Source: JAWLHJ01 sp039587535
GTDB lineage: Bacteria > Gemmatimonadota > Gemmatimonadetes > Longimicrobiales > Gaopeijiaceae
Direction: 5' to 3'
Length of the DNA: 64,000 bases
Assembly (NCBI GenBank): GCA_039587535.1
Contig: JBDHIF010000002.1
Location: 62,001 to 126,000, forward strand
Part shown: piece by piece, positions 25,205 through 34,436 of the stretch
How the letters are laid out: every line of letters begins with the position of its first letter
Position numbering within the stretch: position 1 is the stretch's first letter
Program-made: the position numbers and the translations under genes
The notes under the pieces: generated by a model
What the model was told of the DNA's origin: nothing
What the model saw: only the letters and a program-made list of their open reading frames with translations
The model's database searches: none

Positions 25205-26176
25205 CTATCCCGCATCCGCCAGCAGTAGCCGGCCCAGTAGCTCCGCGTCCACGTTTCCGCCGCTCACCAGCACGACCAGCGGACCTCGAGGATGGGGAAC
25301 GGCTCCCTCCAGAACGGCGGCCAACCCGGCCGCTCCGGCCGGTTCCGCCAGGAGCTTGGTCCGCTCCAGGAGCAGACGCATGGCTCGCACGATGGCTGCG
25401 TCGTCCACGAGGGCGACCCCGCTGGCCGTCCGCCGTAGGATCTCGTAGTTCAGTTCCCCGGCCATGGGTGCCTTGAGGCCGTCGGCCACGGTGGAGACGG
25501 TGTCGAGATGCACGGCGTGACCTTCCTGGAAGCTTTGATGCATCGCGGCGGCACCCACGGGCTCGACGCACCAGAGCGCAACGTCCGCCGCCGTTGCCTC
25601 GATGGCGACGGCCAGGCCCGACGCCAGCCCCCCGCCTCCCACCGGCGCTACCACCGTAGCGGCGTCGGGCAGGTCTTCCAGCACCTCAAGCATGCAGCTG
25701 GCGTGGCCGGCCACCACGTGCTCGTCGTCGAACGGATGCACGAAGGTGAGATTTCGCTCCTCGGCCAGCTCGAAGGCCTTCTGGAAGGCCTCGGCGGGAT
25801 TCCCGTGGAGGATCACTTCAGCGCCGTAGCCCTGGCTGGCCAGGGCCTTCGTCTTCGAGGCCGCTTCCGGCATGACAACGGTGCTGGCCACCCCCACAGC
25901 GGATGCGGCCCAGGCCACAGCCTGAGCGTGGTTACCCGCCGAGATGGTAATGACGCCTCGCTGCCGCTCGTCTTCGGAGAGGGCACGAATCCGATGCAAG
26001 GCACCTCGAACCTTGAAGGAGCCGGTCTTCTGAAGATTCTCGCACTTCAGATACACCGGGGTCCCCACGCGCCCGGACAGGGCCTCGGACCTCACGAGGG
26101 GCGTCCGATGCACCGCTTCGGCGACTTCTGCGCGCGCCGCCTGCAGGCGATGCAGGCTGAAATCCGGAAGGCTCAT
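25205..26176 (-). CDS. Threonine/serine dehydratase (PLP-dependent)
   Basis: A 323-aa fold-type II PLP enzyme. The cofactor Lys is in KTGSFKVRGALHRI near residue 57, the phosphate-binding glycine loop is APVGGGGLASGLA near 180, and TISAGNHAQAVAWAAS marks the substrate Ser/Asn loop. There is no C-terminal regulatory (ACT-like) domain, so it resembles catabolic threonine dehydratase (TdcB) or serine racemase/dehydratase more than the biosynthetic, isoleucine-inhibited IlvA. It diverges from the TonB-dependent receptor gene. Confidence 0.9.
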   Translation of the reverse strand: MSLPDFSLHRLQAARAEVAEAVHRTPLVRSEALSGRVGTPVYLKCENLQKTGSFKVRGALHRIRALSEDERQRGVITISAGNHAQAVAWAASAVGVASTVVMPEAASKTKALASQGYGAEVILHGNPAEAFQKAFELAEERNLTFVHPFDDEHVVAGHASCMLEVLEDLPDAATVVAPVGGGGLASGLAVAIEATAADVALWCVEPVGAAAMHQSFQEGHAVHLDTVSTVADGLKAPMAGELNYEILRRTASGVALVDDAAIVRAMRLLLERTKLLAEPAGAAGLAAVLEGAVPHPRGPLVVLVSGGNVDAELLGRLLLADAG

Positions 26177-26228
26177 GGCTGGTGGACCCTTTTTGGAACG
26201 GCTTCGTTTGCGGCCGTAAACAAAGAGA

Positions 26229-26258
26229 TTGATGGACTGCGGGCGACCTGACTAGCTT
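26229..26258 (+). promoter_or_regulatory. Possible promoter of the TonB-dependent receptor
   Basis: TTGATG (26229-26234), an 18-base spacer and TAGCTT (26253-26258) lie 53 bases upstream of the receptor start, in an A/T-richer stretch. The match is moderate. Confidence 0.35.
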
Positions 26259-26310
26259 AAGGAACGACAACTCGAGACGCTTCAGTTCCCCCTCAGGTGA
26301 GGCGCCCGGC

Positions 26311-29100
26311 ATGTTCGCACGCTCCGTTCGATCCCTCAAGTTGGCCACGATTCTGCTGGCCATCGCCGTCCCCGGCTTGGCCGCGCAGCAAGGAATCCTT
26401 GCCGGGGCGGTGACCAACGCCGAGACCGGTGCCCCGATCTCGGCGGCCCAGATCCAGGTATTCGGCGGCGCCCAGGACACGGGGACGCTCAGCGGCAACG
26501 ACGGCCGTTATCGAATTGGCCTCGCCCCTGGATCGTACGACCTCGTGGTGACCGTCGTGGGATACCGTACGACGCGCTTCGATGACCTCGAGATCGTCGG
26601 TGGACAGACCACGACTTTCGACATGCAGCTCCTCTCCCAGGCGCAGGAGCTCGACGCGATCGTCATCACGGCTTCGCGCGGGACCCCGGAGAAATCCACG
26701 GAGGCCCCGGCATCCAGCTTCAACGTGAGCTCGCAGGAGATCAGCGAGAGGCCGAGTCAGACCCTGGCCGACCATCTGAAGACCACCCCAGGCGTCGACG
26801 TCATCACGCAAGGTGTCCAGGCCACGAATGTGGTGGTGCGTGGCTTCAACAACATCTTTTCGGGCGCCCTCCACATGCTCACGGACCACCGGCTCGCGGG
26901 GGTACCGTCCCTGCGGGTGAATCTCATGCACTTCATCCCGACTTCCGACGAGGATGTGGACCGGATGGAGGTGGTTTTGGGCCCCGGATCCGCGCTCTAT
27001 GGGCCGAACACTGCCAATGGCGTCGTGCATATCCTCACCAAGTCACCCCTGGACGACCAGGGGACCACGATCACGATGGGCGCGGGTGAGCGGGACCTGT
27101 TCCAGGGATCGTTCCGCACCGCGTTCCTGCTCAACGAAGACTTCGGGATCAAGCTGTCCGGGCAGTACCTCCAGGCGACCGAATGGCCGTACACGGACCC
27201 GGTGGAAGAGCAGGCGCGGCTGGCCGCGGTGAACCCGGAGGCGTGCCTCACCGACAAGACGATCCGGGGCTTTGGCTCGGCGGTGGCCGAAACAGCCTGC
27301 GGCCGGGTAGGTCAGCGGGACTTCGACATCGAGCGTTACGGTCTCGAGGCGAGGGCGGATTGGCGGTTCGCCGAGGATGGCACGTTGGTGGGGACGTACG
27401 GACGGACCAACGCCACCGGCATCGAGCTGACGGGGCTCGGCGCCGGACAGAACGAAGACTGGGTCTACGATTTCTTCCAAGCCCGAGTCAGCAAAGGTCG
27501 TCTCTTCACCCAGGGCTACTACAACCGGAGCAACGCCGGTGATACGTGGCTTCTCCGGGACGGCGTGCCGCTCGTAGACAAGTCGAGCCTCTTCGTCGCT
27601 CAGGCTCAGCACGGGTTCGCCTTGGCCGACGGGCGGCAGGACTTCACCTACGGCATCGACTACTTCGCGACGCGGCCCGATACGGAAGGGAGCATCAACG
27701 GGTCTTATGAGGACGAGGACGATATCGACGAGTGGGGTGTCTATCTCCAGTCCAAGACCGAGCTGTCGGAGATGCTGGAGCTCGTGGTCGCCGGGCGCGT
27801 GGATTCGCACTCGCTGATCGACGCGAAGGTGTTCTCACCGCGGGCCGCGCTGCTGTTCACGCCGGCGGAGGAGCAGAGCTTCCGCCTCAGCTACAACCGG
27901 GCTTTCTCTACGCCGTCGACGCTCAACTTCTTCCTCGACATCTCCGGGGGGGCGGCGCCTGAAAGCCTCGGGACGCTCGGATACACCACCAGAGCGTTCG
28001 GGACCGGGAAGGACGGGTATTCCTTCCAGACCCCGGACGGAACGCTGCGGGGCATGCGGTCGCCATTCACGCCCGCCCAGTTGGGAGGCGCGGGGCAGCT
28101 ACTCCCGGCGGACGTCGGCGTCATGTGGGACCTGCTGGTCGGCGTGCTGCAGGCTCAGGGGGCCATCTCACCCGCCCAGGCCGCGCAGATCAGTGGTTGG
28201 GACCCCACGAACGACGATATCAGCCGTATGCTGCTGGACCTGAACAACCCTTCGGAGCTCACACCGTTGTCGGCCACCCGCATTCCGGACGTGCCTGGCA
28301 TCACCGAGAGCAACACCGAGACGATCGAGCTGGGCTGGACCGGTATCCTACAGGACCGGGTCAAGATCACGGCGGACGTCTACTACATGCAGAAGAACGA
28401 CTTCGTGTCGCCCCTTCAGGTTCAGACGCCGCTGTTGCTGCTAAATGGCGAAGACACGGGCGCGTTCATCGTGGCACAGGCCATCGCCGACGGCATGGAC
28501 CCCGCCCAGGCCCAGGCCATGGCTCAGACCCTGGCCCCGGTCCTGGCCCAGATCCCGGCGGGCGTCGTGTCGTCGGACCAGGTGGCGGCCCAGGCCGCGG
28601 ATCTGATCGCGACCTACCGGAACGTGGGCGACCTGGATCTCTGGGGCGGCGATCTCGCTGTCCAGGCGTTCGTAAACGACGAGTGGACGGTCAACGGCTC
28701 CTACTCGTGGGTGAGCGACGACTACTTCCGCATCGAGGGTGCAGCCCCCGTCTCGCTGAATGCCCCCACGCACAAGGGCTCTTTGGGTTTGGCGTATCGC
28801 AACGTACGAACCGGCCTGACGGCCGGCGGGCGGGCTCGATTCTCGAGCGGCTTTCCGGCCGAGTCGGCCGGTTACGTGGGGACCGAGTGCCTTCCGGGCG
28901 TCGTGCCGTCCGAGTTCACCGAGCCGTGCGTGGATGCGTTCGCCATCTTCGACGTGAATTTCGGATACGCGTTTCCGGGCACGGGTGCTACGGTTCAGCT
29001 GGCGATCAACAACGTGCTGGACACCGGATACCGCTCCTTCGTAGGGGTACCCACGATCGGACGCTTCGCGCTGCTCCGCCTGCGGTACGACTTGTTCTGA
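26311..29100 (+). CDS. TonB-dependent outer-membrane receptor with carboxypeptidase-like N-terminal domain
   Basis: A 929-aa receptor. A signal peptide (1-25, ending GLAAQ) is followed by a carboxypeptidase regulatory-like beta domain (about 28-110, ILAGAVTNAETGAPISAAQI), a plug domain (about 120-240, SSQEISERPSQTLADHLKTTPGVDV, then LGPGSALYGPNTANGVVHI) and a 22-strand barrel ending in the aromatic LRYDLF. Two Ala/Gln-rich helical inserts, near residues 605-645 and 715-770, are unusual for barrel loops. No siderophore, cobalamin or glycan genes sit beside it, so the ligand is open. The ATG follows AGGTGAGG at good spacing. Confidence 0.93.
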   Translation: MFARSVRSLKLATILLAIAVPGLAAQQGILAGAVTNAETGAPISAAQIQVFGGAQDTGTLSGNDGRYRIGLAPGSYDLVVTVVGYRTTRFDDLEIVGGQTTTFDMQLLSQAQELDAIVITASRGTPEKSTEAPASSFNVSSQEISERPSQTLADHLKTTPGVDVITQGVQATNVVVRGFNNIFSGALHMLTDHRLAGVPSLRVNLMHFIPTSDEDVDRMEVVLGPGSALYGPNTANGVVHILTKSPLDDQGTTITMGAGERDLFQGSFRTAFLLNEDFGIKLSGQYLQATEWPYTDPVEEQARLAAVNPEACLTDKTIRGFGSAVAETACGRVGQRDFDIERYGLEARADWRFAEDGTLVGTYGRTNATGIELTGLGAGQNEDWVYDFFQARVSKGRLFTQGYYNRSNAGDTWLLRDGVPLVDKSSLFVAQAQHGFALADGRQDFTYGIDYFATRPDTEGSINGSYEDEDDIDEWGVYLQSKTELSEMLELVVAGRVDSHSLIDAKVFSPRAALLFTPAEEQSFRLSYNRAFSTPSTLNFFLDISGGAAPESLGTLGYTTRAFGTGKDGYSFQTPDGTLRGMRSPFTPAQLGGAGQLLPADVGVMWDLLVGVLQAQGAISPAQAAQISGWDPTNDDISRMLLDLNNPSELTPLSATRIPDVPGITESNTETIELGWTGILQDRVKITADVYYMQKNDFVSPLQVQTPLLLLNGEDTGAFIVAQAIADGMDPAQAQAMAQTLAPVLAQIPAGVVSSDQVAAQAADLIATYRNVGDLDLWGGDLAVQAFVNDEWTVNGSYSWVSDDYFRIEGAAPVSLNAPTHKGSLGLAYRNVRTGLTAGGRARFSSGFPAESAGYVGTECLPGVVPSEFTEPCVDAFAIFDVNFGYAFPGTGATVQLAINNVLDTGYRSFVGVPTIGRFALLRLRYDLF

Positions 29101-29102
29101 CG

Positions 29103-29119
29103 GGGGCGAAGATCGCCCC
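29103..29119 (+). terminator. Short hairpin after the receptor gene
   Basis: A perfect 7-bp stem (29103-29109 with 29113-29119) starts two bases after the stop codon. There is no T tract, so it is a weak candidate for transcript end or 3' protection. Confidence 0.3.
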
Positions 29120-29191
29120 GCCCCGTCCCGTCGGAGCGCCGGTTACGCCATATTGCGGGCGACCGGATGCACACCTTCGAAGAGAGGGGAG

Positions 29192-29641
29192 ATGGCCACG
29201 AAGAAAACCAACGGACATGTCACGGTCCGCTGCGCGTTCTGTGGGAAGCTGAATGAAGTGGAGGTCGACCGTGCTGCCGACAGGCCGCATTGCGGATCCT
29301 GCTCCAAGCCCATGCTGTTGGACCGCCCGTTGAAGGTCGCCCAGGAAGACTTCGACCGGACCGTGCTGTCTGCCGGAGTTCCCGTGATGGTGGACTTCTA
29401 CGCGGACTGGTGCGGCCCCTGCAAGATGGTCGCGCCGCTTATGGACGAGATCGCCAACGAGCATCTGGGCAAGATGCTCGTGGTCAAGGTCGACACCGAC
29501 ACGGCACCGGAGGTCGCGGGCCGGTACGGTATCAGGAGCATCCCCACAGTGATCCTGTTCAAGGCGGGGGAGGAAGCCGAGCGGAGTGTCGGCTTTGAGC
29601 CCGAGCGCCTTCGGGACTTCGCTGTCCGCGCCGTCGCGTGA
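29192..29641 (+). CDS. trxC: Thioredoxin 2-like protein with N-terminal zinc finger
   Basis: A 149-aa cytoplasmic disulfide reductase. The first 45 residues hold two CxxC pairs (CAFCGK and CGSCSK) that bind zinc as in TrxC. The thioredoxin domain follows with the active site FYADWCGPCKM near residue 72 and the cis-Pro loop IRSIPTVILF. ATG 29192 is chosen because it starts the zinc-finger region and is preceded by a GGGGAG-rich site. Its stop overlaps the argR start by 4 bases, an unexpected coupling of redox protein and arginine regulator. Confidence 0.92.
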   Translation: MATKKTNGHVTVRCAFCGKLNEVEVDRAADRPHCGSCSKPMLLDRPLKVAQEDFDRTVLSAGVPVMVDFYADWCGPCKMVAPLMDEIANEHLGKMLVVKVDTDTAPEVAGRYGIRSIPTVILFKAGEEAERSVGFEPERLRDFAVRAVA

Positions 29642-30084
29642 GCAAGCGAGACCGGCACCAGCTCATCCTCGAGATCCTTCGCCAGCACCGCGTCAACAGC
29701 CAGGAGGGGCTCCGTGCACTTCTCGGAGAGCGGGGCACCGAAGTGACTCAGGCTACACTGTCGCGGGACATGCGCGAGCTCAGGCTCGTGAAGGTGCCCA
29801 GCGCGGATGGGACACCCTACTACGCGCTCCCGGACGACTGGGAGAGCACGCCGTCGCTCGAGTCGCTCCTGCCGGCCCTCTTCCACAGCGCCGAAGGTGT
29901 GGACCACATGCTGGTGGTACGCACGATGAAGGGAGGTGCTCAAACGGTCGCCGCGGGGATTGACTGGGAGGAATGGCCTGAGGTCCTCGGGACCTTGGCC
30001 GGGGATGACACGATCCTGATCATCCTCCGGTCGCCGGATCAACTGGACACGGTCAAGGATCGCATCGAGCGGATGGCTCGTTGA
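29638..30084 (+). CDS. argR: Arginine repressor
   Basis: A 148-aa regulator. The winged helix-turn-helix is at residues 1-65 (VTQATLSRDMRELRLVKV). The hexamerisation/arginine-binding core follows, with the signature LGTLAGDDTILII near residue 120, whose Asp pair contacts arginine. It represses arginine biosynthesis when arginine is plentiful. It uses a GTG start overlapping trxC. It lies just upstream of argG, and an ArgR-like palindrome overlaps the argG promoter (30100-30124), so direct control of argGH is likely. Confidence 0.95.
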   Translation: MSKRDRHQLILEILRQHRVNSQEGLRALLGERGTEVTQATLSRDMRELRLVKVPSADGTPYYALPDDWESTPSLESLLPALFHSAEGVDHMLVVRTMKGGAQTVAAGIDWEEWPEVLGTLAGDDTILIILRSPDQLDTVKDRIERMAR

Positions 30085-30090
30085 CCGTCG

Positions 30091-30118
30091 TTGACATAAT
30101 GCACGATCACTGTATGAT
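30091..30118 (+). promoter_or_regulatory. Promoter of argGH
   Basis: A perfect -35 TTGACA (30091-30096), a 16-base spacer and -10 TATGAT (30113-30118), 5 of 6 consensus bases. It is the best sigma-70-type promoter seen in the window, starting 7 bases after the argR stop; transcription should begin near 30125. Confidence 0.8.
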
Positions 30119-30124
30119 TATGCA
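30100..30124 (+). promoter_or_regulatory. ArgR operator (ARG box-like palindrome)
   Basis: Inverted halves TGCACGATCA (30100-30109) and TGATTATGCA (30115-30124) around a 5-base centre match at 8 of 10 positions and cover the -10 element. The TGCA/ATCA halves resemble ARG boxes. Position next to argR and argG makes repression by ArgR the natural reading; actual binding is inferred. Confidence 0.7.
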
Positions 30125-30165
30125 CTGCGGCGCGGTACGCGGCAGGACGTCACGGAACCTGGAAA

Positions 30166-30254
30166 GGGGACCGGGGGCGGGAGTTCGGGGCACGAGGCCC
30201 CCCGGCACTTTGGCGGGAAGTGACCGGTCTTCTGGCCCCCGGCCCCCTTTTTTT
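30166..30254 (+). terminator. Terminator in the argG leader (possible attenuator)
   Basis: Arms 30166-30178 and 30235-30247 form a stem of about 12 pairs with one mismatch, closed by a large loop and followed by seven T residues (30248-30254). It lies after the argG promoter and 47 bases before the argG start. An alternative hairpin, 30171-30177 with 30199-30205, uses the left arm, so the two folds exclude each other. Confidence 0.65.
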
Positions 30255-30301
30255 CTGTGTGCCGCAATCGTCAATCCCTCGCGTGTAGGCCTAGGGACTA
30301 G

Positions 30302-31504
30302 ATGAAGGTAGTGCTCGGATACTCAGGCGGTTTGGACACATCGGTCATCGTACCGTGGCTGCGCGAGACGTATGACGCGGAAGTCGTGTGCATGGCCGGC
30401 GACGTGGGACAGCGTGGCGGACTGGAGGGCCTGGAGGAGAAAGCCCTCGCTTCCGGAGCCGCGGCGTTCCATGGCGTGGACCTACGTCGAGCATTCGTGG
30501 AAGACTACGTATGGCCGACGCTTCGGGCGGGTGCCGTGTACGGTCGGAGCTACCTCCTCGGGACCGCCATGGCGCGGCCCATTCTAGCGAAGGCCCAGGT
30601 GGAGGTTGCGCTTGCTGTAGGCGCCGACGCGGTGGCACACGGGTGCACCGGAAAGGGAAACGATCAGGTTCGCTTCGAGCTCACCTACGCGGCTCTGGCC
30701 CCTGAGCTACGGGTCATCGCTCCGTGGCGGGAGTGGGACATCCGCTCCAGGGAGGATGCCCTGGAGTACGCGCGTGAGAGGGGGATCTCACTCGCCGGCG
30801 TCGACGAGACCAAGCTCTACAGCAGGGACGAGAACCTCTGGCACATCTCCCACGAGGGTGGTCCGTTGGAAGATCCGGCCTTCGAGCCCGAAGAGCAGAT
30901 GTACGCTTGGACCGTGGCTCCCGAGGACGCGCCGGACACGCCCGAGCAGATCGATATCGGCTTCGAGAAGGGCATTCCCGTATCGGTGAACGGTCAGCGC
31001 ATGGCGTCCGTCCCGCTCCTCGGGTTACTGAACGAGATGGGATCCCGCCACGGGGTGGGTCGCGCCGACCTGGTTGAGAACCGTCTGGTGGGGATGAAGT
31101 CGCGGGGCGTGTATGAGACTCCGGGCGGAACGCTGCTTTATCAGGCGCTCCGGGACCTCGAGTCGATTACGCTGGACCGGCGTGCGGAGGCCCTCAAGGA
31201 CGAAGTGGCGCGGCGTTGGGCCGACCTCGTCTACGAGGGACGCTGGTGGTCCCCGGAACGAGAAGGCATTCAGGCGATGGTGGATCGCATCACTGCGCCC
31301 GTCACCGGGCAGGTCCGACTGAAGCTGTTCAAGGGCGCCGCCCGCGTGATCGGCCGAGAGAGCCCCCGTTCCCTGTATCGGGAGGACCTGGCGAGCTTCG
31401 GTCACGCCGCCACGTATGATCATGCCGATGCCACCGGCTTCATCCGATTGTTCGGACTCCCGACCCGAGCAGCCGCGGCACTCCGATCCGAGGACGACGT
31501 TTGA
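30302..31504 (+). CDS. argG: Argininosuccinate synthase
   Basis: A 400-aa ATP-dependent enzyme joining citrulline and aspartate. It has the N-type ATP pyrophosphatase loop YSGGLDTSVIVPWL at the start, HGCTGKGNDQVRFE near residue 117 (aspartate/citrulline binding) and the C-terminal helix region near 370-400. Length is normal. It begins the argG-argH operon, with argH overlapping its stop by 4 bases. Control by ArgR and by the leader terminator is suggested by the upstream sequence. Confidence 0.97.
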   Translation: MKVVLGYSGGLDTSVIVPWLRETYDAEVVCMAGDVGQRGGLEGLEEKALASGAAAFHGVDLRRAFVEDYVWPTLRAGAVYGRSYLLGTAMARPILAKAQVEVALAVGADAVAHGCTGKGNDQVRFELTYAALAPELRVIAPWREWDIRSREDALEYARERGISLAGVDETKLYSRDENLWHISHEGGPLEDPAFEPEEQMYAWTVAPEDAPDTPEQIDIGFEKGIPVSVNGQRMASVPLLGLLNEMGSRHGVGRADLVENRLVGMKSRGVYETPGGTLLYQALRDLESITLDRRAEALKDEVARRWADLVYEGRWWSPEREGIQAMVDRITAPVTGQVRLKLFKGAARVIGRESPRSLYREDLASFGHAATYDHADATGFIRLFGLPTRAAAALRSEDDV

Positions 31505-32901
31505 GCGGAGGAGGGGACGACGCTCCGTTGTGGGGCGGTCGGTTCGAAGAGGGCATGGCCTCCGATATGGAGCCGCTGAACCTCAGCCTGGACGTGGACG
31601 GACGGCTCTGGCGGCAGGACATTCGCGGCAGCGTAGCATGGGCCCGTGCCCTAGGCGGTGCCGGAGTGTTGGACGCACTTGAGGTGGAGACGCTCGAGGG
31701 GGGCTTAGCCCGGGTGGCGGCGCGCATCGAGAGCGAGGGCCTGGGCGCGGCGGGTGAAGAGGACATCCATTCCGTGGTCGAGCGAATGCTCCGTGAGGCG
31801 GTGGGTGAGGTGGCCGGAAAGCTGCACACCGGCCGTTCGCGGAACGATCAGTCGTCCACGGACGTGCGACTGTGGGGCATGGAGGCGTGCCGAGAGCTTC
31901 AAGCGCTCGTGCTCGTGGTGTGTGATGCCCTCTACGGGCTGGCCGAGCGTGGGGTCGACGTCTTCATGCCGGGCTACACGCACCTGCAGAGAGCTCAGCC
32001 CATCCGGGCCGCTCAGTGGGCCCTGGCACACCTCTTCGCGTTCCTCCGTGACGTCGAGCGGCTGAGGGTCGCCGAGCGGGCCGCATCGGTCCTCCCCCTT
32101 GGCTCGGGTGCGCTGGCGGGGTGCCCGTTTTCGGTGGATCGAGAGGCGCTCCGCGAGGAGCTCGGCTTCCGCCGCGTGTCCGAAAGTGCCTTGGACGCGG
32201 TGTCCGACCGGGACTGGATGTGTGACCTGGCCTACGCCGGGGCCATGATCGGTGTGCACCTCTCGCGCGTGTCGGAGGACCTGGTGCTGTTCACCAGCGC
32301 CGAGTTCGGCTTCCTACGCCTATCCGATGCCTACAGCACGGGATCCAGCCTCATGCCCCAGAAGCGGAACCCTGACGTGGCTGAGCTCGCACGGGGAAAG
32401 TCCGCCCGGCTCATCGGGTCGCTTACCGCGCTCCTCACGCTCTTGAAGGGCCTGCCCACGGGCTACAACCGGGACCTCCAGGAGGACAAGGCGCCCCTGT
32501 TCGACACGGTGGACACGCTGAGGCTGACCCTTCCGCCCATGGCCGGAGCGCTCCGGACGGCGGAGCTGCGCCCTGAGGCCATGCGCGCCGCCCTGGACAC
32601 CGTGATGCTAGCCACGGATCTCGCGGACCACCTGGTTCGGCGGGGTCTCCCGTTCCGCACCGCCCACGAGGTCGTGGGCCGCCTGGTGCGTGCGGCCGAG
32701 AAGGAAGGGGTGGGGCTCGACGAGCTTACGACCGAGCGTCTGGTGCAAGAGGATCCGCGGTTTGACGATCCTCCCCCTGTTCATTTGGACTGGGCCGCAT
32801 CCGTGGAGTCCCGCGACACGCCTGGCGGATCGTCCCTGGCGGCCGTGAGGAGCCAGCTCGAGACTGCCCGGGCACGCATGGACGAGCTCGACAAGGTGTG
32901 A
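31501..32901 (+). CDS. argH: Argininosuccinate lyase
   Basis: A 466-aa fumarase-superfamily enzyme that releases arginine and fumarate. Conserved regions are LWGGRFEEGMA at the start, KLHTGRSRNDQSSTDVRL near residue 110, the PGYTHLQRAQPI block with the catalytic His region near 160, and the flexible signature loop GSSLMPQKRNPD near 282 with the catalytic Ser. It uses a TTG start overlapping argG (TTGA). The order argG-argH is common in arginine operons. Confidence 0.97.
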   Translation: MSGGGDDAPLWGGRFEEGMASDMEPLNLSLDVDGRLWRQDIRGSVAWARALGGAGVLDALEVETLEGGLARVAARIESEGLGAAGEEDIHSVVERMLREAVGEVAGKLHTGRSRNDQSSTDVRLWGMEACRELQALVLVVCDALYGLAERGVDVFMPGYTHLQRAQPIRAAQWALAHLFAFLRDVERLRVAERAASVLPLGSGALAGCPFSVDREALREELGFRRVSESALDAVSDRDWMCDLAYAGAMIGVHLSRVSEDLVLFTSAEFGFLRLSDAYSTGSSLMPQKRNPDVAELARGKSARLIGSLTALLTLLKGLPTGYNRDLQEDKAPLFDTVDTLRLTLPPMAGALRTAELRPEAMRAALDTVMLATDLADHLVRRGLPFRTAHEVVGRLVRAAEKEGVGLDELTTERLVQEDPRFDDPPPVHLDWAASVESRDTPGGSSLAAVRSQLETARARMDELDKV

Positions 32902-32980
32902 CGGTGGCGAGGGACAGTGACTTCCGTCGGGGGGCTCGGCTTTCCACCACCGCCGCTCCGACCCTGTCCGCCAGCGCCGC

Positions 32981-34045
<1,065 letters not shown>

Positions 34046-34094
34046 GGGATTCCTCTTTGGGAGCGCTGCCTGAGCGCGAGCGGCCGGAGGGCAC

Positions 34095-34124
34095 AAAAAA
34101 AGCTCCCGACCGGGTCGGGAGCTT
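34095..34124 (-). terminator. Attenuator terminator before DAHP synthase
   Basis: On the minus strand, AAGCTCCCGA pairs with TCGGGAGCTT (10 bp or more around a short GC loop) and is followed by seven T residues. It sits between the leader peptide (stop at 34149) and the DAHP synthase start at 34045, so readthrough is needed for enzyme expression. Confidence 0.9.
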
Positions 34125-34148
34125 GTCAGCGTCGTGTTCGTTCGGCGC

Positions 34149-34226
34149 TCAGTCGCGCCGGTAGACGCAGGCTCCCCTCGGGGCGATGACGTAATACCAG
34201 GGTCCGTGAGCACGCGTGAGCATCAT
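34149..34226 (-). CDS. Aromatic leader peptide of DAHP synthase (25 aa)
   Basis: A frame of 25 codons with a good ribosome site (GAGGG, 7-8 bases before ATG). The peptide is M-M-L-T-R-A-H-G-P-W-Y-Y-V-I-A-P-R-G-A-C and five more residues, with Trp-Tyr-Tyr at positions 10-12 and another Tyr at 22. Downstream RNA can fold into an antiterminator: 34176-34171 with 34122-34117 and 34168-34164 with 34133-34129, enclosing a perfect 6-bp hairpin (34160-34155 with 34148-34143) whose loop holds the stop codon. Stalling at the aromatic codons should favour expression. Confidence 0.85.
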   Translation of the reverse strand: MMLTRAHGPWYYVIAPRGACVYRRD

Positions 34227-34436
34227 GCTTTTACCCTCGCCCGTTGGGCCCGAGCGTGTCAACCCCGTCTTGGACGAACTCGGGTCGCGCGCGAAGCCGG
34301 GCGACGGCCTTAGCTTCGCGCGGCTGGAACCCCCTCGTGGCCGTCGGTACATTGCTTTGACTCTGAGCGGCCGACTCCCTACGGGCAGCCGGGCGCGGTA
34401 CGGCTCCACACACTGCAGGCGGGAGTGGCGACATCC

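Noticed and set aside
30125..30301. T-box or other known riboswitch in the argG leader
   Set aside because: No T-box core sequence, specifier loop arrangement or known riboswitch consensus was recognised; only the mutually exclusive hairpins are supportable.
30100..30305. A frame crossing the argG leader with several Arg codons, considered as an arginine leader peptide
   Set aside because: Its ATG codons lie upstream of or inside the predicted promoter start point, and Arg codons are scattered instead of clustered before a regulatory hairpin.
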